The position numbers and the translations under genes are program-made. The notes under the pieces were generated by a model that did not search any database, had not been told where the DNA came from, and worked only from the letters and a program-made list of their open reading frames with translations. From Paenibacillus durus ATCC 35681 (lineage in GTDB: Bacteria > Bacillota > Bacilli > Paenibacillales > Paenibacillaceae), in the NCBI RefSeq assembly GCF_000993825.1, contig NZ_CP011114.1, positions 1,736,001-1,800,000 of the forward strand: a stretch of 64,000 bases of DNA, written 5' to 3'. This document shows positions 17,459 through 25,885 of the stretch, in pieces (position 1 is the stretch's first letter; the number at the start of each line of letters is the position of its first letter).

Positions 17459-17647
17459 GTTATAGTAGACTCCTTTTTAATTGTGATTTCATCAGGGCTC
17501 TATTTGCGCCGCTGTTTCGTAATTGCGACAGACCGAATTGGCGCCGCGCTGCCGGGAAAGTTCAGCCGCTGCCCCATGCAGACGAAAAGCGTGAGGGTGA
17601 CACAACGTTACGCCCAATTAGAAGACTTGTTACAGTCTTGTTCAACA
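17459..17647 (-). ncRNA. rpsD leader, probable S4 autoregulatory RNA
   Basis: An untranslated leader of about 190 bases is implied by the promoter position. In the transcript AAGACT/AGTCTT form a 5' hairpin and AATTGGGCG can pair with CGCCAATT about 80 bases later, a long-range fold like that expected of the S4-binding leader of B. subtilis rpsD. Nothing else is encoded here. I did not verify the full pseudoknot. Confidence 0.55.
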
Positions 17648-17653
17648 ATATAT

Positions 17654-17681
17654 ATTATATGAAAATGTCATTCAAAGTCAA
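17654..17681 (-). promoter_or_regulatory. Strong sigma-A promoter of rpsD
   Basis: Minus strand TTGACT, 16 bases, TATAAT, followed by A/T-rich bases. Confidence 0.75.
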
Positions 17682-17845
17682 GGATGAATAGCGAAGTTTA
17701 TGATATTTTTCGTATTTGGTTCTTTATACCTAAAAAATTCCTGGTTTTTCTCAAAAATTGATGCAGGACAGTTGAAAAAAGAGTAAAATAGTCTTATTGC
17801 AATGGCTGCGGATTTTTATTCGGGGCGCAAAGGAGGTGCTTCTTT

Positions 17846-19825
17846 ATGTCAGAACAGGAAGCTAACGGCTGGATGGACGGCCATGAACGGATACGAAACG
17901 CCCAAGTTTTGGGCCGCGGCCTTAAGGATCCCGTTGAGTGGCTTGGGAGAATGGACATTAATCGGCACGACTTTCCTTATGCTTCAGGCTTGATTGCGGA
18001 CAGTTTTCATGAGTGGTGCAAAAAGGAAGCCGCGCTGTCTTTTACAGAGTCGTGGAACTGGTGCGTATTTGATTATGCGGGTAAGTGGCTGGCTGGCAGC
18101 GGCGGAGCAAGCGCGCCGGACAGCCACTTATGGGAGCAGATTGCGGCTGTCAGTTTACAGACGGCTCGTGAGTGCACGCTCCAAATTGAAGAAAATGGAG
18201 TGGAAACGGCTTTTTTCGCGCTGCCGGTGATTACCAGGTCTAACGGGGAGATCTTTGCCCTGCTAGGATGCGCAATGCCCGCAGAGCAGTTCGCGAAAGG
18301 CGAACGCAATGCCGCCGAGGCAATGGCCAAGCATTTCAGCACATGCTTCTACAGGCAGTTCGAATATATGTTTGTGACCGATCTTGCAAGCGTACATATT
18401 CACGAAGAACGCGAGAACAGCCGCCGTTCGCTGCTGTTTCAGATTGTGCAGCGGATGTATGACAGCATCGACGTAGACGCTGTGCTGACTGAAGTAATTG
18501 CCAGTATTTCCGCGATGTATCCGGGCGCTGAGCTTACGCTCTACATGTCACAGGATCACCGCAGCGCGCATCCCAAGGTGAAGCCGCTCCCGCTTCAATG
18601 GAATCAGGATGAGGTCTGCGGAAAGGCGTTTAAGAGCGGACGAGCGGCCCTGCGGACGATAAATGCGGATCACCAGCTTGTAGAGATTGGATTGCCTCTA
18701 GGCGGCAAGCAGGGCGTATATGGTGTGTTTCATCTAGTGATACGGCTTCCGGCCCATCAGACCATGGATAACATGGATATGTCTTTTCTGTCGATGGTGG
18801 CGAGCACTGCGGGAACCGCCTTTGAGAATGCGAAGCTGTATGAGCGTTCCAACCAGCTTATACGCGAACTGCGGATGAGCAATGGGTTGACCGAACGCTT
18901 GAATCAGAGTCTTCAGCTGGGAGAAACGTTTGAAGCGGCTTTTGAAGGACTGCTGGAAATTTTTGAGGCCGACTACTGCTGCATTCTCCATTACAGCGAA
19001 GACAAGGGTGGACTCGAGGCGGTTCTGTGCAATCACCCCAGCCTCTGCAATGAAATGATCGAAGCCGGCAGGGGTATCGGAGGACAGGTATACTCCTTGG
19101 GGGAACCGGTCATTGTAACCGAGTATGACGGGTCGGGTACAAGATCGAAGCTAATGGACTTTACGGAGTCGCAATCGCTTATCGCCACTCCACTAAGCGT
19201 AGGCGGGGAAGTGCGCGGAGCGATTATGCTGGCCCACCGGCGGCCGCACTATTTTTCCTATGATAATTTCAGGCTGCTTCAAGCGCTGGCGGGTCAAATC
19301 GGCCTTGCCGTAGGCAATGCGCTTCTGCATGCGGAGGTGCATCGGCTTGCGAACAGAGACTCGCTGACCGGGCTGCATGCAAGACATTACCTCGATCAAT
19401 CCATCAAGGAAATGCAGACCTGCGATTTCTGCGGAACTCTCGTTGTTGTCGATATAGACCATTTCAAATCGGTGAACGATACGTACGGACATCAAAAAGG
19501 CGACCATATTCTGAAGCAAGTGAGCGATATATTACGTGCATCAATCCGTCAGGGAGATCTGGCGGCAAGGTGGGGCGGCGAAGAGCTGGCGCTTTACCTG
19601 CCGCAGCTAAACGCAGAGCAGGCCTATATTGTGGCGGAGCGTATCCGGCAGCGGGTTCAGGAAGAGACGAGCCCTTCCGTTACCGTTTCCTGCGGTATTG
19701 CGGACTGGGACTTAACAGACAAGGACCGGCCGAGCGCGGATACTCTCTTTTACCGGGCGGACATGGCGCTGTACGAGGCAAAGAATAACGGCAGGAACAA
19801 AGTAGTGGTAGATCTTAAGGCATAG
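17846..19825 (+). CDS. dgcP: GAF-GAF-GGDEF diguanylate cyclase (DgcP/YtrP-like)
   Basis: Predicted cytoplasmic c-di-GMP synthase, 659 aa, no membrane segment seen. Two GAF-like sensor domains lie at about 195-335 and 365-495; residues 1-190 are a less clear helical/GAF-like region. The C-terminal GGDEF domain (about 500-655) has VDIDHFKSVNDTYGHQKGD and the active-site loop WGGEEL at about 577, a Leu in place of the usual Phe. An RQGD inhibitory I-site lies five residues before it. AAAGGAGGTG precedes the ATG. Its position beside rpsD matches B. subtilis ytrP (dgcP). Confidence 0.9.
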   Translation: MSEQEANGWMDGHERIRNAQVLGRGLKDPVEWLGRMDINRHDFPYASGLIADSFHEWCKKEAALSFTESWNWCVFDYAGKWLAGSGGASAPDSHLWEQIAAVSLQTARECTLQIEENGVETAFFALPVITRSNGEIFALLGCAMPAEQFAKGERNAAEAMAKHFSTCFYRQFEYMFVTDLASVHIHEERENSRRSLLFQIVQRMYDSIDVDAVLTEVIASISAMYPGAELTLYMSQDHRSAHPKVKPLPLQWNQDEVCGKAFKSGRAALRTINADHQLVEIGLPLGGKQGVYGVFHLVIRLPAHQTMDNMDMSFLSMVASTAGTAFENAKLYERSNQLIRELRMSNGLTERLNQSLQLGETFEAAFEGLLEIFEADYCCILHYSEDKGGLEAVLCNHPSLCNEMIEAGRGIGGQVYSLGEPVIVTEYDGSGTRSKLMDFTESQSLIATPLSVGGEVRGAIMLAHRRPHYFSYDNFRLLQALAGQIGLAVGNALLHAEVHRLANRDSLTGLHARHYLDQSIKEMQTCDFCGTLVVVDIDHFKSVNDTYGHQKGDHILKQVSDILRASIRQGDLAARWGGEELALYLPQLNAEQAYIVAERIRQRVQEETSPSVTVSCGIADWDLTDKDRPSADTLFYRADMALYEAKNNGRNKVVVDLKA

Positions 19826-19849
19826 CAGAGAAGCACTGAGACTGACAAG

Positions 19850-19890
19850 AGGCTCCTAAGGAGGGATATTCCCGGCTTGGGAGTCTTTTT
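19850..19890 (+). terminator. Terminator after the GAF-GGDEF gene
   Basis: AGGCTCC and GGGAGTCT arms (one G-T pair) followed by TTTTT. Confidence 0.65.
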
Positions 19891-19952
19891 GCATAAGCTC
19901 CTTGAACATGGAAACGATAAAGCTACAACTGTGAAAAGAGGGTCTTGACTCT

Positions 19953-20795
19953 ATGATGATACTGCTTGCGAAGAGGACGTTCACGGTGCTGCTGGCATTG
20001 TGCTGCTGCGGTCTGGCCGGAGGCTGCGGCAGGGAGAACGGAAAGACGGCCGGGGAGCTGCTGGATCTGGCTTTAGCCGGCATGACGGGAACCGACGGGG
20101 TGACATTTGAGGGAGAGACGGCGCTGCGTGTGGATGGCAGGCAGCTGCCGGAGGCATCGATATATTACGGCGGGGAGCTGATCAACCATAAATCGCTCCG
20201 GATTTATAAACTGCTGCCCGACTCGGCGAAGTCTCAGGAACTCCCGGGCGATCTGACGCAGCAGGCGGCAGGGCCGAATCTTTACAGCAGACTGGAGAAG
20301 AGCGGCGGGCAATGGAGGGTGGTGCCTCTGAACGAAGATCAAGGGGGCAGTCCGCTCCCGGGACTGAACCCCATCCGGCAGCTTGAGGAATTGAAGACAA
20401 TGAATAAAACGGTGACGAGAGAAGCTGGGGCGGGAGGAAAAGTGCGGCTGCTGAGAATAGAACTGGACCCTCGGCAGGCCCATGATCAGCTAGCCGCCGA
20501 GCTCGAAGCGGAGATGAGCGCGCTCCGGACGTCTTCGGCAAGCGAAAAAAGCCCGGTTGCCCGGACGGCGGCCGGGGTTTCGGCATTAGAGAGACTGTGG
20601 GAGCAGGAAGACGGAGAACTGCAGCGCAGGCTTCGGGATGCCAAGGTGGCGACCGTTTACCATCTGGAGGTGGATGCAATGCGAAATCTACCCAAAAGCT
20701 TGTCCAGACAGCGGACGATTACCTTCCTTTCTTCCGACGGAAGAACGCGCCGGGAAACGTTTGTTTCCAGGGTTGATTTTTACGGATACCGTTAA
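19953..20795 (+). CDS. Putative lipoprotein of unknown function
   Basis: 280 aa. The N-terminus KRTFTVLLALCCCGLAGGC is a signal peptide ending in a lipobox-like AGGC, so the mature protein would be lipid-anchored at Cys 26. After it the protein is soluble, with a beta-rich central part (ASIYYGGELINHKSLRIYKLL) and charged helices (residues about 170-235). It faintly resembles LolA/LppX-type lipid-carrier folds but I cannot assign it. AAAGAGGG lies before the ATG. No partner gene is evident nearby. Confidence 0.75.
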   Translation: MMILLAKRTFTVLLALCCCGLAGGCGRENGKTAGELLDLALAGMTGTDGVTFEGETALRVDGRQLPEASIYYGGELINHKSLRIYKLLPDSAKSQELPGDLTQQAAGPNLYSRLEKSGGQWRVVPLNEDQGGSPLPGLNPIRQLEELKTMNKTVTREAGAGGKVRLLRIELDPRQAHDQLAAELEAEMSALRTSSASEKSPVARTAAGVSALERLWEQEDGELQRRLRDAKVATVYHLEVDAMRNLPKSLSRQRTITFLSSDGRTRRETFVSRVDFYGYR

Positions 20796-20893
20796 AAAGC
20801 CCTCGCTTTGATGACGCTCTTTCCGCTTCATTCCGGTCGTGCTACAATAAGATAGCATGCTTATTTTTGCCAAAAAGGAAGGAAGAACAAGAG

Positions 20894-22009
20894 ATGAAAG
20901 ATCCGCGAATTCAGAAATTGGCCGCAAATCTGGTCGGCTATTCCGTAAACGTGCAGCCGGGAGAGAATGTGCTGGTCGAAATGGTCGGCAGCGAACGCGA
21001 TCTCGTTAAAGCTATTGTAGAGGAAATCGGGAAGGCCGGTGGACATGCGTTCGTGCAGCTGATCGACCGAACCGTACTGCGCAGCATGCTGTTGACGGCT
21101 ACTGAGGAAAGTCTGCGTACTTGGGCTGAGATCGATTTGAACCGTATGAAGCAAATGCAGGCATATATCGGCATCCGCGCCGGCGACAATGTCAACGACT
21201 TGTCCGACGTGCCGGAAGAGAAAATGCGTCTGTATAATTCGCTGTATTTCCATCCGGTACATAGCGAGCAGCGGGTGAAGCATACGAAATGGGTGGTTCT
21301 GCGGTATCCGAACTCTAGCATGGCACAGCTTGCCAATACGAGCACGGAAGCTTTTGAGGATTTCTACTTCAACGTCTGTAATCTGGATTACGCCAAAATG
21401 GATAAAGCCCAGGACCCGCTTGCGGAACTCATGAGCAAGACGGACAAGGTGCGGATCACGGGTCCGGGAACGGATATTTCCTTCTCCATCAAAGGCATCG
21501 GCGCTCAGAAATGCTCGGGTCACAGAAACATTCCGGACGGGGAAGTATACAGCGCACCTGTGCGCGATTCGGTTAACGGTACGATCAGCTATAATGCGGC
21601 AACCTTGTACAACGGCGTCACGTTAGAGAACATCAAATTTACTTTTGAAAACGGCAAAATTGTCGAAGCAACCAGCAACGATACCGCCCGCCTTAACGAG
21701 ATTCTGGATTCGGACGAAGGTGCGCGCTATATCGGCGAGTTCGCCATCGGCCTCAACCCCTACATTCTGCATCCGATGAAAGATATTCTGTTCGATGAAA
21801 AAATCGCCGGCAGCCTTCATTTTACGCCGGGTCAAGCTTACGAGGAGACCGACAATGGCAACCGTTCCTCCATTCATTGGGATCTTGTGCTGATCCAGCG
21901 GCCGGAATACGGCGGCGGGGAGATTTATTTTGACGACAGACTGATCCGTAAAGACGGCCTGTTCGTCATTCCTGAACTCGAAGCGCTTAACCCGGAGCAA
22001 TTGAAATAG
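20894..22009 (+). CDS. ampS: M29 family metallo-aminopeptidase
   Basis: AmpS/AmpII-type cytoplasmic aminopeptidase, 371 aa, removing N-terminal residues from peptides with two metal ions. Family stretches include NVQPGENVLVE at the N-terminus, the metal-ligand region NIPDGEVYSAPVRDSVNG, and GEFAIGLNP and SIHWDLV near the C-terminus. The ATG at 20894 is chosen over an upstream TTG because it matches the family start (KDPRIQKLAANLVGYS) and follows GGAAGG. Single gene. Confidence 0.92.
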   Translation: MKDPRIQKLAANLVGYSVNVQPGENVLVEMVGSERDLVKAIVEEIGKAGGHAFVQLIDRTVLRSMLLTATEESLRTWAEIDLNRMKQMQAYIGIRAGDNVNDLSDVPEEKMRLYNSLYFHPVHSEQRVKHTKWVVLRYPNSSMAQLANTSTEAFEDFYFNVCNLDYAKMDKAQDPLAELMSKTDKVRITGPGTDISFSIKGIGAQKCSGHRNIPDGEVYSAPVRDSVNGTISYNAATLYNGVTLENIKFTFENGKIVEATSNDTARLNEILDSDEGARYIGEFAIGLNPYILHPMKDILFDEKIAGSLHFTPGQAYEETDNGNRSSIHWDLVLIQRPEYGGGEIYFDDRLIRKDGLFVIPELEALNPEQLK

Positions 22010-22032
22010 AAGGACAAATATTAGATAAATCC

Positions 22033-22062
22033 TTGCACCGGTAAGCGGCTTCAATGTATCAT
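22033..22062 (+). promoter_or_regulatory. Promoter of the HPr-like gene
   Basis: TTGCAC, 18 bases, TATCAT, the same hexamers as the ccpA promoter. A degenerate cre-like GGTAAGCGGCTTCA (11 of 14 matches) lies in the spacer and is weak evidence only. Confidence 0.55.
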
Positions 22063-22115
22063 GGAATTGTTTATACAGCATATAATTTCTTAAATTTAGT
22101 TGCGGAGGGATTCAC

Positions 22116-22379
22116 ATGTCCAGTAACAGTAACAGTAACAGTAACAATGCAGCCATTGTGGAAATTGCTCAAACAGCGAGTAAGTTCGCTTCCTCGATCG
22201 TCCTTCAGGCCGACAACAAGTACATTGACGTAAAAAGCATCCTGGGTCTGTTCACAACTCTGGTATCCAGTCAGAATTATGAACTACACGTACACGGAAG
22301 CGATGCCGAAGAGGCGAAGAAGGCGATGAGCGAAGTCTTCGCCAAGTACGACTTGAAATTTACAGTTGTAGAGGAATAA
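22116..22379 (+). CDS. HPr/Crh-family protein lacking the catalytic histidine
   Basis: 87 aa, aligns without gaps to B. subtilis HPr from residue 10 on (QTASK at 19-23, KSILG at 40-44). The position of HPr His15 is Asn10 and of Arg17 is Ala12, so it cannot carry PTS phosphate. The regulatory Ser46 equivalent (Ser41) is kept. This is the Crh pattern, where Gln replaces His15, and suggests a regulatory partner for CcpA rather than a sugar phosphocarrier. The N-terminus is four tandem Ser-Asn pairs encoded by AGTAAC units. GCGGAGGG precedes the ATG. Monocistronic, with a terminator. Confidence 0.85.
   Translation: MSSNSNSNSNNAAIVEIAQTASKFASSIVLQADNKYIDVKSILGLFTTLVSSQNYELHVHGSDAEEAKKAMSEVFAKYDLKFTVVEE
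22125..22148. repeat. AGTAAC hexanucleotide tandem repeat, four copies
   Basis: Four perfect in-frame copies directly after ATG TCC of the HPr-like gene, encoding (Ser-Asn)4. Unit changes would lengthen or shorten the N-terminus without a frameshift. Confidence 0.95.
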
Positions 22380-22394
22380 TACCGGTTTTAGTAA

Positions 22395-22424
22395 AGGCTC
22401 TGCCGCTTTCGGCAGGGCTTTTTA
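22395..22424 (+). terminator. Terminator after the HPr-like gene
   Basis: AGGCTCTGCCG and CGGCAGGGCT arms around CTTT, followed by TTTTT. Confidence 0.85.
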
Positions 22425-22526
22425 TAGTGACTGGAGAACTGTATTCTTGTATTGGCAACCAATTTCGACTAATATTAAATATAATAGCGATGAAGCTGTA
22501 AAATTTGGACATGGGGGGGAAGATGC

Positions 22527-22820
22527 ATGACTTCGTCGGAATTGCAGGAACAATTAAATACCTTAGCAGTCACTCTTCTGCAAGAAGATGCCGATAAGAT
22601 TCAGAAGCTCATCGAAGTGCAGATGGAGAATCTGGCTACTCGATACTGCCCTCTCTATGAGGAAGTGCTGGACACCCAAATGTACGGCTTCTCCAGAGAG
22701 GTCGACTTTGCGGTCAGAGCGGGCCTGCTGCCCGAGCTTACGGGCAGAGAAATTGTAAGCAAGCTGGAGCGGGAACTGGCTGTATTGTATGAAGCGCTGA
22801 ACGAAAAGGCGAAACAATAG
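22527..22820 (+). CDS. ylaN: YlaN family protein
   Basis: 97 aa soluble helical protein of the DUF1507/YlaN family. The conserved [24 protein letters not shown] stretch and the C-terminal [12 protein letters not shown] match B. subtilis YlaN, which is essential under iron limitation and reported to bind Fur and iron. A G-rich ribosome site (GGGGGGAAG) precedes the ATG. ftsW follows two genes on in the opposite strand, echoing the B. subtilis ylaN-ftsW neighbourhood. Confidence 0.92.
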   Translation: MTSSELQEQLNTLAVTLLQEDADKIQKLIEVQMENLATRYCPLYEEVLDTQMYGFSREVDFAVRAGLLPELTGREIVSKLERELAVLYEALNEKAKQ

Positions 22821-22863
22821 AACGGATCTTTTTCGTTACACAACCGGACAAACCCGTAATAAC

Positions 22864-22896
22864 AAATCGCGCCTGGGATTCCAGGCGCGATTTTTG
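22864..22896. terminator. Bidirectional terminator
   Basis: AAATCGCGCCTGG and CCAGGCGCGATTT form a perfect 13-bp hairpin with GATT loop and T-runs on both strands, between convergent ylaN and the exchanger gene. Confidence 0.9.
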
Positions 22897-22905
22897 TGCT
22901 GCGAG

Positions 22906-23976
22906 TTAAACGAGGTAGAAGGAAACGCCAAGGATAACATATACGCCAAGCAGCAGCAGTCCTTCGTACCAGTTGGTCGCGCCGTCCTGGGTGATGGATC
23001 TGGCGATGAAGACCGCTACTGCGATCGCCACCAGCTCAATCGTGGTAAAGACAATGTCCATCGTATTGCCAATAAAGTAGCTGGCGAAAATAAGCACAGG
23101 CGCCACGAACAGGGCAATTTGCAGGCTGCTGCCGACCGCGATTTCCACAGCCGCGCCGATTTTGTTCTTCATGGCGAGCAGGATGGCGGCGCTGTGCTCC
23201 GCCGCATTACCAATAATCGCAACGAGGAACGCGCCCACGAACAGCTCGCTGAGTCCAAAGCGTTCAGTCAGGCTCTCGAGCGTGCCAACCAGCCATTCAC
23301 TGACAAAAGCGACCATTACAGTGGCGAGAATCAGGTACAGAATCGATTGGCCCCTTGACCATGAGGGCGTGTGCTCGTTCGGCAGCTCTTCCTCATTGTC
23401 TTCGGTAACGTCGTCCAAATATTGTTTATGCGTAATCATCGAGAAGAGCAGCCAGGCGATATAGGCGATGATCAGGACCCCGGCTACAACCAGGCTGAGC
23501 GTATCCGTCTCCCCTTCGGTTATCGAATGGGTATTCAGGAACATGGCCGGAACGAACAAGGCAATTACGCCCACAATCATCAGCGAGCCGTTCATCCCGG
23601 CAAGTGTAACATTGAAACTCTGCACCTTGTACTTTAAGCCACCCGCGAAGATGCTTAGTCCCAGCACAAGCAGCAGGTTGCCGATAATGGACCCGGCCAA
23701 ACTTGCTTTTACCATGTCGAACAACCCTTCTTTAACAAGGAAAAAAGCGATAATCAGTTCGGCGGCGTTGCCGAAGGTAGCGTTAAGAAAGCCTCCCAGC
23801 CGTTGACCGGCGTAATGGGCGACGCTCTCCGTGGCCCTGCCGAGAAATCCGGCTACGAATACAACGGCGATGGCGGACAGCACGAATTGAAGCGTATGAT
23901 CCCAGTTGGCGTAATGTCCGATGGCGCTAAGTACGAAGGTGATAACGAGCAGCGATGGAGAAATCCATTTCTTCAA
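22906..23976 (-). CDS. cax: Calcium/proton exchanger (CaCA family, Cax/YfkE)
   Basis: Inner-membrane antiporter exporting Ca2+ against H+, about 356 aa with 10-11 membrane helices. Both alpha-repeat signatures are present: FGNAAELIIAFF in the first half and IGNAAEHSAAILLA in the second, and the acidic loop EDNEEEL lies between the halves. The TTG at 23976 (LKKWISPSLLVITF) is chosen because GGAG lies 11 bases upstream and the length matches YfkE; the open frame extends 50 codons further but would run into the promoter region of the divergent gene. Confidence 0.9.
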   Translation of the reverse strand: MKKWISPSLLVITFVLSAIGHYANWDHTLQFVLSAIAVVFVAGFLGRATESVAHYAGQRLGGFLNATFGNAAELIIAFFLVKEGLFDMVKASLAGSIIGNLLLVLGLSIFAGGLKYKVQSFNVTLAGMNGSLMIVGVIALFVPAMFLNTHSITEGETDTLSLVVAGVLIIAYIAWLLFSMITHKQYLDDVTEDNEEELPNEHTPSWSRGQSILYLILATVMVAFVSEWLVGTLESLTERFGLSELFVGAFLVAIIGNAAEHSAAILLAMKNKIGAAVEIAVGSSLQIALFVAPVLIFASYFIGNTMDIVFTTIELVAIAVAVFIARSITQDGATNWYEGLLLLGVYVILGVSFYLV

Positions 23977-24124
23977 AGTAAAGCACACTCCAATCTTCTT
24001 ATTATGTACGTAACTCAATATACCCAAATTGTTCCGGTATGTAAACGAACATGCATCACTCATTTGCATTTTAGCCTGTTTAGGAATTACAATAATTGAT
24101 AACGAATGTAGGAGGGAAAATGGC

Positions 24125-24490
24125 ATGGCGGAACAACTTCAACTGGAAATGGGAAATATACGAATCTCTAATGACGTAGTCTCAAAAATTGCCGGTATGG
24201 CTGCCTTGGAGACTCCAGGAATCGCAGCCATGTCAGGAGGGTTGTCTGAGGGCTGGGCCAAGCGTCTTAGCGGTAAAAACGTGCAAAAAGGCGTAACCGT
24301 GGAAGTGGGGCAGCTGGAGGCGGCGGTAGATTTGCGGATTATCGTGCTGTACGAAACGCCGATCCACGAGGTATGCCGGATGCTGCAGCAGAACGTCCGC
24401 GAAGCGATCGAGAGCATGACAGGCCTGCGCGTCGTCGAAGTGAATGTCAAGGTGGAAGGCGTTGCTTTCAAGAACGATGAAATTTCGTAA
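24125..24490 (+). CDS. Asp23/Gls24 family envelope stress protein
   Basis: 121 aa Asp23 (DUF322) domain protein. Typical pattern: LEMGNIRISNDVVSKIAGMAALETPGIAAM at the start, a central VTVEVGQLEAAVDLRIIVLYETPI, and VREAIESMTGLRVVEVNVKVEGV at the end. Relatives (YloU, YqhY, AmaP partner Asp23) are tied to envelope homeostasis or fatty acid synthesis. GGAGGG lies 8 bases before the ATG at 24125. It is monocistronic here, not beside fakA or accBC, so its specific role is open. Confidence 0.88.
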   Translation: MAEQLQLEMGNIRISNDVVSKIAGMAALETPGIAAMSGGLSEGWAKRLSGKNVQKGVTVEVGQLEAAVDLRIIVLYETPIHEVCRMLQQNVREAIESMTGLRVVEVNVKVEGVAFKNDEIS

Positions 24491-24533
24491 GCAAATACTG
24501 TGAATGCGTGTGTTTCCGTAAGTAAGTCATAAA

Positions 24534-24579
24534 AAAGGGTGCTCCTCCGTACCGTCAGGTATGAGGGAGCACCCTTTTG
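24534..24579. terminator. Bidirectional terminator
   Basis: AAAGGGTGCTCC and GGAGCACCCTTT arms, 12 bp, flanked by A- and T-runs, between the Asp23 gene and ftsW. Confidence 0.85.
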
Positions 24580-24582
24580 TTC

Positions 24583-24639
24583 AAATATAAGAAAGTATAA
24601 GCTTCGCGCTTAACAGGACGGCGCAGCAGTTTCTTCTTG
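24583..24639. repeat. Hairpin repeat, copy A (internally deleted)
   Basis: Shares AAATATAAGA, TATAAGCTTCGCGC and GGACGGCGCAGC-GTTTCTTCTTG with the longer copy at 51702-51803, but lacks about 45 bases of the middle. It sits in the gap after ftsW. See the finding on this repeat. Confidence 0.8.
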
Positions 24640-24651
24640 TGTATGCGGTCG

Positions 24652-25872
24652 TTAGCGGGAGACTGAACTGGTGATTCTGACCGACTTTGTATGCTCTTCT
24701 TTTATTGGCCGGGAGTTTTCCCGCGAAATATTAAGAATAATGCCCATCGACAGCATCGTGACCAGAAGCGAAGAGCCGCCGTAGCTGATAAATGGAAGCG
24801 TAACACCAGTCAGCGGAATGGTCTTTGTTACCCCGCCGATATTGACAAATGCCTGAATCGCGATAAGTCCCATGACACCAATGCCGATCAACGTTCCGAA
24901 AGGGTCCTTGCACCTAAGCGCCACGAGAATGCCTCGCCAGATAAAATAGAGATAAACCAGCAGAAACAGAAGCGTGCCGGCAAAGCCGAGCTCCTCTCCG
25001 ATGACGGAAAAAATAAAATCCGTATACGGGTATGGCAGATAGTGCAGCTTTTGCACGCCTTTGCCGATACCGGAACCGCCCAAGCCTCCCTGTCCAAGCG
25101 CAGTCAACGATTGAATGATGTTAAATCCTGCGCCTTCGGCGTCCTGGGTCGGGTCGATAAAAGCTTCGATCCGTCCTTTTCGGTAATCCTGATTCACCGC
25201 TGCCTGCTCCGAATGGGGAGAGAGCGAGTCAATCACCATTTTTCCGCCTATGACCAGACCCGCGCCCAATACGAGCAGTACGATGGACACCAGGATATGC
25301 TTAAGGCTTGCTCCTCCGGCATAAATAACCAGTCCGCTTGTGGCGACGAGAATAAGGCAGGAGCCCAAATCGGGCTGAAGCATAATCAGTCCCGCTACGA
25401 TACCGACGATGACCATGACCGGTATATAACCTGACCGCAGATCACGCAGGCGTTCGCCTTTTTTGGTAATCAGGGCGGCCAGATACAGGATAATCGATAA
25501 TTTGGCAAGCTCCGTCGGCTGGATGCCGAGTCTGCCAATGCTCAGCCAGCTGCTTGCCCCGTTGATCCGTTCGGTGGAGGCTACGAACAGCAGCAGAATA
25601 AGCGTAATAACAAACAGCGGCGCATACCACTTCTTGAACTTGCTGTAGTGAATATTCATGGCCGCAAACATGGCAACCGTTCCGAGCAGAACCCAAATGA
25701 TCTGCTTTTTCACAAAATACAGCGGGTCGTTACCGAATTTCTCGCTGACCAAAGTGAGAGCTGAACTTGAACTGAAGACCATAATGAGGCCGAATCCCAC
25801 GAGCAGCAGCGTCAAAATTAATAGTTGAAAATCGGGTGTGCCCTTTCTTGGGCGATTGTCGTTATCTTTCAT
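24652..25872 (-). CDS. ftsW: SEDS peptidoglycan glycosyltransferase FtsW
   Basis: Polytopic membrane polymerase of lipid II used in septal wall synthesis, 406 aa with about ten helices. Motifs: FVKKQIIWVLLG, the WLSIGRLGIQPTELAKLSIILYLA segment, LQPDLGS, LPYPYTDFIFSVIGEELGF and the C-terminal PLTGVTLPFISYGGSSLL. The ATG at 25872 is preferred; a TTG 24 bases upstream has no ribosome site and overlaps yugN. Neighbouring ylaN supports ftsW over rodA or spoVE. It follows yugN closely and is probably co-transcribed with it. Confidence 0.9.
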   Translation of the reverse strand: MKDNDNRPRKGTPDFQLLILTLLLVGFGLIMVFSSSSALTLVSEKFGNDPLYFVKKQIIWVLLGTVAMFAAMNIHYSKFKKWYAPLFVITLILLLFVASTERINGASSWLSIGRLGIQPTELAKLSIILYLAALITKKGERLRDLRSGYIPVMVIVGIVAGLIMLQPDLGSCLILVATSGLVIYAGGASLKHILVSIVLLVLGAGLVIGGKMVIDSLSPHSEQAAVNQDYRKGRIEAFIDPTQDAEGAGFNIIQSLTALGQGGLGGSGIGKGVQKLHYLPYPYTDFIFSVIGEELGFAGTLLFLLVYLYFIWRGILVALRCKDPFGTLIGIGVMGLIAIQAFVNIGGVTKTIPLTGVTLPFISYGGSSLLVTMLSMGIILNISRENSRPIKEEHTKSVRITSSVSR

Positions 25873-25885
25873 TCCTTCATCCCAT

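Noticed and set aside
16883..17662. 259-codon open frame antisense to rpsD and its leader
   Set aside because: Covers a certain ribosomal protein gene, its promoter and leader on the other strand.
22040..22054. cre site in the promoter of the HPr-like gene
   Set aside because: Only 11 of 14 positions match and the central CG is followed by G-C instead of Y-T; too weak to list separately.
23977..24126. 50-codon N-terminal extension of the Ca2+/H+ exchanger
   Set aside because: Would overlap the start of the divergent Asp23 gene; the TTG at 23976 has a ribosome site and gives the family length.
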